Positions 40,201-49,439 of a stretch of 64,000 nucleotides of DNA are shown one piece after another. Position 1 is the stretch's first letter. Each line of letters starts with the position of its first letter. Source of the DNA: Stenopsyche tienmushanensis (lineage: Eukaryota > Arthropoda > Insecta > Trichoptera > Stenopsychidae); assembly GCA_008973525.1 (NCBI GenBank), contig WACJ01000356.1:186001-250000 (forward strand), written 5' to 3'. The notes beneath the pieces were generated by a model. That model had not been told where the DNA came from, made no database searches, and saw nothing but the letters and a program-made list of their open reading frames with translations. The translations under genes were made by a program, and so were the position numbers.

Positions 40201-43200
40201 ATTTTGCCTAATATTTTGATAAAAATTGCTTTTGTTTGAATTGATAACAATACTGTGTGGGAATATATTCCCCGTGTATCCTGATTATCCCAATCTTTTT
40301 CACTTGACACTATTTTTTTAAGAATTTTCATAGGTTTAAAAGTGTAAAAAAAAAAATATTTTTTATATAATAAAAGAAATATTTTATTCAAATTTTAAAA
40401 CATTTAAAGGAGCAAGATTCAAACAATATTTTAATATAAGAATTTTGAAAATTGAGCCGTTGACGCATAAAAAAAATAGTTGTGTCCGAGCTGTCGGAGT
40501 CAGGGTGTGTATTCCCGTGGGCCTTTTTTTGAGACTATGTAACATGGTGCATTGGATTGTTCTGTGGAGCAACGGTATAATTTTTTTTCTGTTAAACTTG
40601 GGAAGTTTGTCAAGTGTGAAAATAAACGCAGTATGTGGTTTATTGCTTCAGGTCACGTGTAGTGTGAGCCGAAGTGTTGGGATCCAAAAGCATATGCATA
40701 CTCGCTCTAAGACCGACTTAACTACCGCAGCCCAAGCTTCATTTCATCAGATCAATATGCGCCAACATGGTGCATCCATACAATAGTTTTAATAATACTA
40801 TGTCTATGTTATTCCCACAAGTGTAAACAATAAGTTGACAAAGTTTTTTCGCAATCGGATGAACAGTATAGAAGCGCATTAAATACGGACAAACATTAAT
40901 TTCTATATATTAGACTATGCCTATGTTACTCGCGCAATCCTTAGTAATAAGTGGACGAAGTTTTATCGCAATCTGATGAGCGGTATAGCAGCGCATTACA
41001 TATGAACAAAGAGCGATAAATTTTTATATATTAGATTTCTTAGCCAGGACCCACACCCCCAGCCCTGACCTAGCTCTACTGAACGTGTTTTGTTTTCTTG
41101 CTTAAAAGGAATCCTAAAAGTGATACAATTGAAACCATCCAAGCGCATGTTTTATTGGAGCTAAAGGACATCCCGAAGAAGGTGCTCAATACATGATTTT
41201 TAATGAATTTGGATGCTCCTTGTATTTAAAAATATTCAATTAAAAATTGTCATTCAACAGAACGCTTTTTACTATTTTTGTAATTAAACCTGCTTTTAGA
41301 TATCAAGCCATAATAGGCTTTATAAAAACATCAGGAAAACGAGCAAAATAAAAAGGTTAGTTTTATAGTAACAGATTGATCCCCTCATGTATGAAATTCA
41401 AAACCGAGGCCATGCAAAGAATGTGTTCCTTGTGAATTTGAGGCGACTTGTTTATTAGATATTGATTTTGACAAAGCGCACTATCACAGCTTTGCCATAC
41501 AAGGCCATGCTATTCTCATTTGGTTTCATATTCACAATGTTTGTAATTGTATCTTCTTTGAATTTACGAAATATATTTATTATTTTTAACAAACCTTTTG
41601 GGGATTGCGTAAGTCTTAAAAATAACTATAAAATCCATTTGTAAACAAGATATTTGATAGCGAGTGATTTTGTAAAATTAAAATTCACTTTGTAGTATGG
41701 AAACATTACAAAAAACTACAAAATGGGAGATGACCCGATGCACCCACTGTTCAAAACAAATCACAAGCAAACAGACACAGAAAACATTGAAACAGTAGAA
41801 GATTTAGATCATTCCAATGAAGATGAACAAAACACTAGAAAGTGACTCCGAAAATAATATTCAGAAAGATAGAACAAGATGGTTCTTTTAGCTTACACAT
41901 ACATCCATATGTAACACATATAAATATTTACTTTATCGTGTCTCGAGTCCCGGGACTTTGAAAAAACAACTAAGCCGTAGAGGTATGTCATGAGCTAGAT
42001 ATGGGTGACGGATATTCTTTCGGGTACATTTGAGTTGATTTTGGGTGATATCGAAAGCAATTCCTTTTAAAAGGTTTACTCTGCGTATTTTTATGAACTT
42101 TTAAATGGTGAGACGCCTTTTTCGTGTTCTTGTTTTTATTATCAGACCTAGCATTTTTCAAGTACAAGTATTCTTTAGCTAGAAGTTCCCGGAATGTCCT
42201 TATTTTTATTTGTTACTTTTTGATACACGTCATGAGGATACGGTTGTTCTTATAAGTAAATGTAATGGCAATTTGCGATGGCATTTTTTGTTTTCCGAAG
42301 GTAATTTCCACAACCAGATGACTTATCACTTTTTCATCAATAAATGATGAAAAATGTTGACTGGGATAACATTCTATCAAAACGCCCATGTTTCACGGTA
42401 GATGTAAATGATTTGCGTTTATATTTTGCGTTATGCTCCTCATTCTCTCACAGTCTTTTGGCCTCAAATCTTAATTTTTTACGAAAGACTTACAAGTATT
42501 AAAATCTGAGAAAGACTCGAGATCTGTATTTCTATGAATGGCTGTTTGTTTTTCATAGTATCTAGCATGCCTTTACTTTGTTTTTGTTTGTTCAATCACA
42601 GACCAAATGGCCAAGCTTATCGATCTAAGATAAACACAATAGTTGACGGAAAATCTACCACAAGTTGCATTCTTGGAGCCCGTATTTATCTCGTACATTA
42701 TAGAATCGTATCGCTATTTTAACAAATAGATCTATGCTACGAGTATTGGATTCGGACGCCACAAGAAACTTCAACAGTTCGTGTTGAATGACGAACGCGT
42801 TAAAGTACAATGAAAATTTGGAAATAAATTTGATTAATAATTTTATGATTTTAGAATGCTGTTTATGTAACATATATATATCACCATAAGTCGTGATAGT
42901 ATGGGTTTTTAGAGGTACATTTGTACAAATTTTACTATAAAACTTTCATATTGATGTAGGATTTTTAGCTGTTGGAATCGTTAGATGATTATTTTTAGAC
43001 CATGTTTGATACGAAACGAGCAGTCGTGTTATGAAATAATAAATCGAAGCACTCACAAGATGCGTATAAAACATTGGTTTCGTTCGAATTTGGGTCAAAC
43101 GATTACATAGAAATGCGACGTGAGTCACTTGCTTAGCAGGAAAGTGTTTGTTTGAAATGGCTCTGTTGGAGGGCGTCTCTGATGTAAATAGAACGCGATG

Positions 43201-43401
43201 AGTGCACTTTCTCTGCGATGCTGAATTAGAGCGGGGGGGTGAAGTCACAAAGGAACGAGGGGCGAGGAACGGTTCACGAGTAGAGGCGTCGTTTCCGCGG
43301 AGGAATCCGGTCACCTGATCGTCGTGCACGTTGGCGAGAGATCTTTTGCAGTATTCCCTGTCGTCGACGTGACCGTTGACGCTACGACGCGTCTTGACCA
43401 T
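23262..43401 (-). CDS. ATAD2: ATAD2-like AAA+ ATPase with bromodomain (26 coding exons)
   Basis: Nuclear chromatin factor of the ATAD2/Yta7 family, which binds acetylated histones and is thought to remodel or load/unload nucleosomes. Minus-strand exons: 43315-43401, 35887-35971, 34585-34672, 34339-34496, 34090-34268, 33790-34010, 33575-33708, 33395-33502, 33206-33295, 33037-33127, 32864-32954, 32503-32781, 32288-32424, 32006-32217, 31814-31920, 31533-31729, 30934-31114, 30666-30863, 30432-30588, 29682-29848, 29456-29604, 25364-25548, 25045-25253, 24672-24973, 24494-24594, 23262-23482. Every junction is GT-AG and all phases fit; 4134 nt gives 1377 residues (human ATAD2 1390). Order: basic/acidic N-terminus, AAA1 (Walker A 484-491), degenerate AAA2, bromodomain, basic tail, C-terminal helical segment. 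Exon 1 and the exon 1-2 join are the least certain part. Confidence 0.93.
23560..24450 (+). mobile_element. R1-like LINE 3' fragment in ATAD2 intron
   Basis: Antisense to the host gene. The plus strand reads GCFGAYLKWIGRE followed by CHHCQAEVDNAQHTIDDCEA, the C-terminal zinc knuckle (C-x2-C...H-x4-C) of R1-type retrotransposon polyproteins. Upstream frames (for example around 23927-24112) are broken by stops and shifts. It fills most of the intron 23483-24493. The long minus-strand frame at 23891-24346 is its shadow. Confidence 0.8.
26690..27020 (+). mobile_element. Divergent mariner-like transposase relic in ATAD2 intron
   Basis: Plus-strand fragments read SVENIAAVCENVRRKSP (second HTH block of the clade: ENIAAV..SV...P), then FADWVGSARPDEAHLW and NKQNCQIWEDTNP, then LLFGVNFG, a one-frame shift of TVWC.NFG. 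The blocks are in the correct order for one transposase with frameshifts and a deletion. It belongs to the same clade as 8690-8930 and 61985-62150. It lies directly before an R1-like LINE piece. Confidence 0.7.
27050..27770 (+). mobile_element. R1-like LINE fragment in ATAD2 intron
   Basis: Plus strand, frames broken. Recognisable blocks: FRTGRSIDHL with an ...MQFSPS continuation, a VTLDVKNAFNTACW-like block near 27230, VTFADNVRVLIKAKTTEDLG (27378-27440; the FADD catalytic box reads FADN), and a tail near 27640-27740 shared with 319-400. A shorter related copy is at 35200-35660. Reverse transcriptase of the R1 clade; dead. Confidence 0.8.
29456..29848 (-). CDS. ATAD2: ATAD2-like gene: bromodomain exons
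   Basis: Exons 20 and 21, continued in exon 22 (25364-25548), encode an acetyl-lysine-binding bromodomain. It starts ELRIFLRDVCRKLA; the ZA loop reads FTKPVDLDEVTDY; then PMDLETMMTKVD and ICANALEYNPDR, with the conserved EYN asparagine at about residue 1036. The human gatekeeper stretch R-V-F just before TKPVD is Y-K-F here. Exon 22 supplies helix C (RHEACSLRDHAYALVEVEMD). A 3.9 kb intron splits the domain after NPD. Confidence 0.95.
30020..30410 (-). mobile_element. LINE C-terminal fragment in ATAD2 intron
   Basis: On the minus strand one frame reads CPCGDPFMDADHVLWTCSGM then ASNRKALLRCVSDLKFGP: a cysteine/histidine motif (C-x-C...H-x4-C) found at the C-terminus of some insect non-LTR retrotransposon proteins. 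Diverged copies occur at 38870-39230 (+), 50690-50800 (-) and 62640-62904 (-). The upstream part to 30410 is GC-richer than the intron and not assigned. Confidence 0.7.
30432..31729 (-). CDS. ATAD2: ATAD2-like gene: degenerate second AAA domain exons
   Basis: Exons 16-19 match the second AAA module of the family, which lacks catalytic residues in ATAD2 proteins. Here the position of Walker A reads VLLLRGSCAASLLAPALL, with no GKT/S, and the Walker B position reads CIVYVPSIDILW, without the DE pair. Sensor-like LLLATSECS follows. A structural, non-hydrolysing ring half is the expected role. Intron 16 (31115-31532) contains a piggyBac-like MITE and intron 19 a LINE fragment. Confidence 0.9.
31166..31510 (+). 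mobile_element. piggyBac-like MITE, copy 2 in ATAD2 intron 16
   Basis: Left end CCCTTTCGGACCGGAGAGCA, preceded by TCAA (mutated TTAA). Collinear with 5999-6535, with an internal deletion of about 200 bp: it shares TTTTCTGTCAGCTCCG, TTCTTTAGAATACAATTTTT and GACACTCGTCTCTCTGTCTC. It lies between exons 16 and 17 without touching the splice sites. Confidence 0.65.
32006..32954 (-). CDS. ATAD2: ATAD2-like gene: first AAA+ domain exons
   Basis: Exons 11-14 carry the active ATPase module. In order: linker ending DGSIRFSS, then VGGLEEH at 445, Walker A GPPGTGKT (484-491), KGADCLKKWVGESER, Walker B IIFFDE (545-550), the LAPVRSARQDQVH segment, sensor-1 IIIGATNR, and PALRRAGRFDRE with the arginine-finger region. 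All key ATPase residues are present, so hydrolysis is expected. Exon 15 (31814-31920) adds the start of the small helical lid with GSDLKALCSES. Confidence 0.95.
35200..35660 (+). mobile_element. R1-like LINE fragment in ATAD2 intron 2
   Basis: Shifted plus-strand frames read GFRTGRSIDRLMQFSP, VTLDMKNDFSTVRWTK, then after a deletion YSASVWAEMTQKYGNRFNLL and RTQRISATLIISAYRTIS. These are the finger/palm start and the thumb block (Y...VWA...QR....I.AYRT.S) of R1-type reverse transcriptases. The catalytic FADD part is missing. Related to 27050-27770. Confidence 0.8.
35972..37849. other. ATAD2 intron 1, proximal part
   Basis: AT-rich. Two palindromes lie at 36248-36267 (AAGACTCAC and its complement, 2 bp apart) and 36295-36312 (AGACTCATATATGAGTCT, perfect), the second preceded by TTAA. 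A reading fragment near 36640-36740 (KEAFGLIQYIINKPLTETTK) may come from an unknown transposon. Nothing else recognised. Confidence 0.4.
37850..39240 (+). mobile_element. GC-richer LINE-derived block in ATAD2 intron 1
   Basis: This block stands out from the AT-rich intron by its base composition. Its last 350 bp contain CGDLFMDADHIM-stop-TCPGM followed by ASNREVLF-stop-CVSGPKFG, then FYDFNKVIEALLVAS and a stop. This is the C-terminal Cys/His segment of an insect non-LTR retrotransposon, better preserved than the copies at 30020 and 62640. The first kilobase has no frame I can identify; it is assumed to be the same element. Confidence 0.65.
39940..40140 (-). repeat. Family A repeat piece
   Basis: The stretch ATGTCTTCACCTTAACCCTG ... 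AAGAAGGGACTGGACTCAAT ... CTCAGTCTTCAC is the reverse complement of the 3' part of repeat family A as seen at 9740-9890. No frame. In ATAD2 intron 1. Confidence 0.55.
40795..41037 (+). repeat. Dimeric repeat family D, copy 2
   Basis: Two related units: AATAAGTTGACAAAG at about 40829 and AATAAGTGGACGAAG at about 40949, 120 bp apart. Each is followed by a GATGAxCxGTAT block and an A-rich end, and closes on TTTTTATATATTAGA. Same architecture as 58935-59235 and 61418-61664, reversed at 14330-14600. Confidence 0.75.
41038..43314. repeat. ATAD2 intron 1, distal part with unnamed repeat at 42080-42730
   Basis: Most is unassigned. A segment at about 42090-42210 recurs at 46010-46120 (TTTTTATGAA.TT.TAAATG.TGAGA.GCC core), and 42655-42720 (CACAAGTTGCATTCTTGGAG and on) recurs inverted at 46130-46185. 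Both secondary copies are adjacent in an intron of the SmydA gene. I cannot name the element. 43200-43314 belongs to the CpG-rich island around ATAD2 exon 1. Confidence 0.45.
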
Positions 43402-44655
43402 GTTGAGACGGCGGGCGCTAGCGAAGGCGCCGCCTGCACCTGCACTTGCACATGTCAATCCTGTCCCTGTCCCGACAAAACAAAGGCGTCCGCCGCGCCA
43501 GCGCCTCTTCGCCACCCCTCCGTATCGAGCACGTACGCCCGGACCCGTTTGGTCTAACTGCGCATTTCTTTGCGCCAAATCAATTCTCAGCACGCGGACG
43601 ACGACGAAAATAATCATGTCAACCGTGCTTTTCTAAATTTGTGCACGAAATTACATTTTATGACAACCTTAATGCGATGAGCTCAATCTAAGCGTTAATT
43701 TAAAAACTTTTTCAACGAATTATTTTTTTTAATACGAAAATTAAAAAAAAACATATTACGATTTAAATCCTAATATAATGCATAAATGCTCAAAAATAAA
43801 ATATGCATACATCTCAAAGACGATATGCTATTAAATAAATATACTAAATTATTTTATATTTATCTGATAAATAAAAAATTAAGAATTTATCACAATCAAA
43901 AATAATTTAATAAACTACAAAAATTTGCTTTGAAATATACACTATTTTGCAAATTTTTAAAAATATAAATATCATTATTTAAATATAATTTTATTTGATA
44001 TGTATTATAAAATATGAACACTGCCTATAATGCTTCGCAGTAGGTCATTCTATTTTTAGAAAACGTAGACGTCGATATTCTTTGATGCTGGCCTGGCTGA
44101 TGTGAATTTATCACGAGCGTCGAAAATATTATTTAAATAAATTGGGAATAAAAAAAAACAATCGTCGACCAAAACCTGGTCGTTTTTTCGGAGTTAACAC
44201 GCCTTTTTGACAGATATAGCTCAGTTCAAATCAAATGACTGAATTATATTATTAACAGTGTCACTGTATGATAAATATTGAAGATCTTAAAATATTAAAT
44301 AAGATACATGTAATATGCATATGAATGTTATTTTTTTGGCTTGTTAAATGTTGTGAAATAAAAATATATTTTTTTAAATATGTATAATTTTTTGTGAGCT
44401 ATTTAAAAAAAATCCGAAGGAACGAGTTGTCATTGTATTAAATGTATTACTTTTAATATCTTTGTTTCGTGGCTGTCATGCTTCGTTATTTGATATACTC
44501 TTCTACCTACGAAACTTGAAGAATAGATCATTCTATTAATAGTTTGTGTAAACTGTGTTTTGCAGGTTAGCCTAAAATAACTGGCATACTTCACGTTATT
44601 AATACAATACTGAATAAGCTCCTAGTACAGAAAGCATGCGTATATAGTTTCTACG
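43200..44655. promoter_or_regulatory. Head-to-head promoter region of ATAD2-like and SmydA-like genes
   Basis: The two start codons point away from each other (43401 minus, 44656 plus), about 1.25 kb apart. 43200-43560 is rich in CpG and covers the proposed ATAD2 first exon; the rest towards 44655 is AT-rich. No TATA box or defined element can be picked out with confidence. Whether the two genes share regulation is an inference from the arrangement. Confidence 0.5.
43315..43401 (-). CDS. ATAD2: ATAD2-like gene, proposed first coding exon
   Basis: ATG at 43401 begins MVKTRRSVNG; 29 codons end at GATCAG|GTGACC. The MVKTRRS start is typical of nuclear proteins of this kind, and the donor is in phase 0, which is what exon 2 (35887-35971, acceptor CCAAG) requires. 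Exon 2 has its own ATG, but that frame meets a stop at once in exon 3, so an upstream exon is needed. The exon lies in a CpG-rich island (about 43200-43560), as expected for a promoter. The cost is a 7.3 kb first intron. Transcript data could replace this exon with another. Confidence 0.7.
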
Positions 44656-47600
44656 ATGGCGGAAAAAATGGCTTCGAATATTTTAAAATACAATATTGCT
44701 ACACATGAAGTTTATGGAAGGTAAATTTACTCTGTTTTTGACAAGTTGAAAATTTCATTTAGATATTAAAAAAAGCATTGATTGAAAGCAGATTTAATTG
44801 TTATTGCTGCTTTCTCATGCTATTTACAGGGTATAAATTCATCCGTACAAATGTGTTGGATGGCTTGGATCATTATCAATCCAATCGTCGTATTTAATTA
44901 GTTCTTGAATGTCTGTTACATGATTTAAAATTGTAATTTATTAACTTATTATAAACGACAATCAAAATAGTTTGTAAATAGTAAGGAAAGCAGCCTAAAG
45001 CATAATTGATATTGCTAAATACTGTCTTGTTGTTTAAAATTTTATGAATTATATTTTTTTTAGACTGTTAACAGCTTCGGAAGACATTAAAATGGGAGAA
45101 GTGATATTCAGGGACCAACCTTTAGTTGTAGGCCCAAAGATAAAGTCAGTGCTTATTTGTATCAATTGTTATAAGCCTATATTTAAGAAATTCCATTGTT
45201 GTAGCAAGTGTAAATTAGCACCGTTGTGTGATGTCGCATGTGAGAGTTATAAAGGTTTGTATATTATTAACTCCTTTTATTATTATTGTCATAAAACATA
45301 TATAAGATGTTCTTTGTGTATTTTTTTGCAGGATGGCATACGGATATGGAATGTGAAAAATTTTCAGGTTTGCAAGACAAATTAACAGTACCAATGTTAT
45401 TGAAGTCGCTGCATTTAGTGACAATATTACGCTGTATTTTGTTACGTTCTAAGGACGATAAATGTGATTGGCTAAGATTTATTGACATGGAAAGTCACGT
45501 TGAAAAAAGAAGGAATACAGGCATTTGGAAAATGCACGAACGAAACACAAAGGTATTACTTGCGCAGATTTAATGATTTTTTTAAAATAAATATATCATT
45601 ATTAAGTGTTAAAATTTGATGTACATTTTTAAGGTCTTGCATGAAATAAATCTGTTGGAAGGCGAGAATGATATCAACGAATTAATACAGAAAATCTGCG
45701 GAATAATGGACGTCAACAGCTTCGAGCTCAGATCGTCGTCTAACGATACTGGCGTTACAAAAACCGATTCCATCTGTGGAATATATCAACTGGCGGCTCT
45801 CATGGCTCATAATTGTGTTCCCAATACGCATTTGTCTATAGATCACAAATTTAATATGAGTGTTCGTGCGAGCGTACCTATCGAAAAGGGTCAACCGATA
45901 TTTTATAACTATACCAATGCACTTCAGGTGTGATAATATTTCAATTAAGATTTATTAATAATAGTAGTAGTAAAATAAAATGCAATTCCTTCTAATTAAT
46001 CTGCGGATTTTTATGAATTTCTAAATGTTGAGATGCCTTTTTTGTTTCCTTCATTTCATTTTCGGGCCTTGCGTTTTCCTAGTATGACTATTTTCTGACT
46101 AAAAGTTCCTGAAATTTTATACGATACGATGTTGTAATGTACGGGATAAATACGGACTCCAAGAATGCAACTTGTGAGCGAGCATTCACTTCTTTTAAGC
46201 CTTTTATATTGGAAATTACGTCACTTATTTTTTCTTTGTAAAATTTTGAGATCAATCTCATTATGTCGAATTGATTTTTTGGTAATTAAAAACCTTTTAG
46301 TGTAACATATTCACAAATGGAATCAATTTGTTTGAACATTCCGCATCGGTGATGTCTTCTTCGGTGTTTTTATTAAAAAAAATCCGACGTACCCTTTCAA
46401 GATGTGTCGTTAGTCCAGTTGCGTTTGACCCTTTATTTATACCTAGACATTTATTTTAATTTTAAAGGGAACAATCAATAGAAAAGAGCATTTGAGGGAA
46501 GGCAAATATTTTGAATGCAACTGTGACCGCTGTTGTGATCCAAGCGAACTCGGGACCAATATGAGTAGTTTAAAATGCACAAAATGCATCAGCGGTCTCA
46601 TCACAATGTTTGAACCCACTAAAAGTGAGCAATTCAAAAAGAATTCCATATGGGAATGTAAATCTTGCCTATTCTTATATACAGGAGAAGAAATAAAATC
46701 TATTTTGGATGATATCAATTCAATGTTTGCCGAAATAGGTAATATATCATATAAAATCGTGTTAATACTGCGTTATATCATTGCATTGTATGTTGAATGA
46801 ATATTTTAGATACTTCCAATCCAAAGAGCATAGAAGCATTTTTAATTTCTGCCGAACAACGCTTGCATCCTAATCATCATATTTTGTTGGAAGCTAAGCA
46901 TTTATTGGCTGGTTTGCTAAGAGACATTTTAAATAGGTCGTTGCAACAACCCAAAAAAATACTCGCTAGGAAATTGGATATATGCAATGATTTTCTACCT
47001 ATATTAAGCGTACTGGAGCCGGGAATTTCACGTCTAAGAGGTTTGATCGGTTGAATTATTATTGTATACTTTTAAATTGATGAAATATTCATTTAGTATA
47101 TTTTTTATTGAATTACCGTTTAGAGCTGACCCTCTTATAGCATTTCCATCATAAATACAAACATATTTTTTAAATGAATATCAACCAAAATCTACATATA
47201 TATTATATTAAGTATCTAGACTCTCATAGGGAGATTTAAATAATTGCTTATTACAGATGAGAGTTTTTTAATGCGTTACTTTATTTTGTGTGAATTTAAA
47301 TTCTCCACCAACATGCGTTTGTATTTCATGGTGTTTTCATGGAATTAAATAGCCATGTTATACGAGGATTTGATACATTTAATCCTGGATCACTAATCAT
47401 ATTTTTGAGTTACTTTGAGCTACATTTTAGTTGAAATCTCATCATCCTGTGATTTTGAAAGGGACAAAATGCATAAATTTTGCATTTATTTGACTGTGCT
47501 TGAGAAGTACTTGGCGTAACATCTTCAATTTTCAATGCTCTTCTCACACGCACAGTATTGAATCTCATCACAGTCTGTACCAGAATAGCATATTCTGACA

Positions 47601-49439
47601 TTGTGCGGTATGCAGCAGCCACTCTGATCGCGCTTGTACGCTGTACCCTGGCCATATTGAGCCTAACGCTTTGTGTTTGTTGTACGTCGACCCGTATTGG
47701 GGGACCTTACAATAGTGCCGAGTGCATTACTTCGTTGTATTGCAAAATCGACTTCTGTTTCTTCGCTGCCATGTAAAATCAAACCAATAATATAATTGTC
47801 ATTCAAGGGAGTATCCTCAAGCAGCAATTCATCAACGTCATTTTGAGAAAAAGTATCAAAACCTTCTCCGCCAAGTTGATTTGCCAAAGTAATGATTCCG
47901 TTTAATCATAGCCTATGAGACTAATGATTAGTGATCTAAGGTTAAATTGATAGAAATGTGAATGTTTTTATTAGGATATCTTTCGGAATAGGCACAAAGA
48001 ATTACTATTCATAAAATAATAATTGCTACTTTAAATACATTCTAGCACAGAATTATTTGTATAATGTAATTATTATTTTGCAGCTATAACTTTGTATGAA
48101 ATGCATATCCCAATGGTTCAAATTACAAACAAAGATCACGACGCAAGAGAAATTTCAAACTCTCAACTTTTGGTATCGCTTTTTTAAAGTTTCACTGTCA
48201 ATCCTTTTATTTGATGTGTAGTATCCTCCCCTTAGTATAATTTTAGACATAAATAATGACTGTTATGTTTGAGTCCTCGGCTTTATATATTTTTTGTATA
48301 TAAAATTACTATCCTATCTTTTTTTGTTTTTGAATACTTTCACTCAAGATTTTCAACATAGGAATTCAAACAACCTGAAAATCTAACAAAACGTGATCAT
48401 ATCCGATGCTCTTCCATAATGTGTGCATTTGGTGATATTTTTATCGGTTACATTTTTACAATATAATGTGCGTGCAACAAAAACTTATGTGAAAAGATGA
48501 ATATTACATTTTTATAACTAAATTTTTTTGGCAAAGGTGCGTTGAAGAAAATAAAACCACATTAGACATGGAATGAGGATATTCAAAATTACTACACACT
48601 TCGACAACAACAAGATAATGAGACATTTTTAAGTTGTTAAATGCTTATACTCTTGACAATTTAAGCTTTAATCATTTACAATATACATGATTAATTTTTC
48701 ATTGAGGATCACAGAATTGAAATTTCATTTTCATGAATGCAAATGATAACTTTTTGTGCGCTTATTTTGCTTGAATATTCAATTACTGTTTGTTCTCATC
48801 GTGTGGTGTTTTACGCTTTTAAGTCATTTAACGCATCAAGTAATAATAGTGCACTTTATTACATGCATTTAATGCACTTTTATATCATTTTTCCTTGCTA
48901 TATACATATTTTATTTTTAAAATTTTGTTTAATACATATGAAATAATAATTGATGAAATTTACGCTGGGTAAAAAAGTGAGTTGGATCCGAATATGAATT
49001 ATAAGATCATTACTTTATGGATTAAGGCTAAATTTTGACGTTATTCATTAATGGATCCAATTCAATTGCATGAGAAAATCTTTCATCGTTTATAGAACGC
49101 TTTCAATTTTTGTTTATGTTTTGACTTTTGATTTTGCATATTGAATCAATTTCAGTGTTGAGACATTATTATGATGAATTTAAATATTTTTAATCGTTAT
49201 ATAATGGAATATTAATTATTTATTATGTGCATTAATAGAAGGGATTGAAGGAGGCTGAAAAATTACTGAAAGAAGCTATTCAATTACTTCTTTATGAGCC
49301 AATCGCGACTCCCGAAGGTAAGCTTTGTCGACGCGCTATAGAAGAATTAAGATTGTTGCAGACTGCAATCGAAGAAGCGACTGACGTAATGAATGCGAAA
49401 TTTCCTGAAAGAAGAAGGCATAAAAATAAGAACAATTAA
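44656..49439 (+). CDS. SmydA-like SET and MYND domain protein (8 coding exons)
   Basis: Member of the arthropod SmydA group (SmydA-8/msta relatives) of SET-MYND proteins, expected to be a lysine methyltransferase or a transcriptional co-regulator. Exons: 44656-44720, 45064-45254, 45332-45552, 45634-45927, 46468-46738, 46810-47040, 48084-48172, 49239-49439; all GT-AG, phases fit, 1563 nt, 520 residues. Order: SET N-lobe YGRLLTASEDIKMGEVIFRD (from residue 20), MYND zinc finger (C54, C57, C68, C71, C77, C81, H88, C93), SET core with LAALMAHNCVPNTH and GQPIFYNYTNALQGT, post-SET cluster CNCDRCCDPSELGT, and a helical C-terminus. The usual NHSC-type motif reads AHNC, as I recall for SmydA proteins; activity is therefore uncertain. 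Candidate AATAAA signals lie at 49598 and 49728. Confidence 0.93.
45928..46467. repeat. Unnamed rearranged repeat in SmydA-like intron 4
   Basis: The intron carries two pieces of the repeat seen at 42080-42730. 46010-46120 is in the same orientation as 42090-42210. 46130-46185 is the inverse of 42655-42720, here directly attached, whereas in the other copy the pieces are 450 bp apart. One frame over the second piece reads NVRDKYGLQECNL in both copies. Not identified. Confidence 0.5.
47405..47890 (-). mobile_element. LINE fragment in SmydA-like intron 6
   Basis: The minus strand reads VQRTSAIRVAAAYRTMSEYA, the thumb block of R1/Jockey-type reverse transcriptases (QR....R...AYRT.S..A). A second open frame at 47887-47663 (starting near LANQLGGEGFDTFSQND) is acidic and not recognised; it could be from another element. 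Antisense to the host gene, away from the splice sites. Confidence 0.6.

Noticed and set aside
42946..43617. 223-codon minus-strand frame as one protein
   Set aside because: Only the MVKTRRS...VHDDQ part (43315-43401) fits a gene; the rest is open because the CpG-rich island has few stop codons, and it reads through the splice donor.
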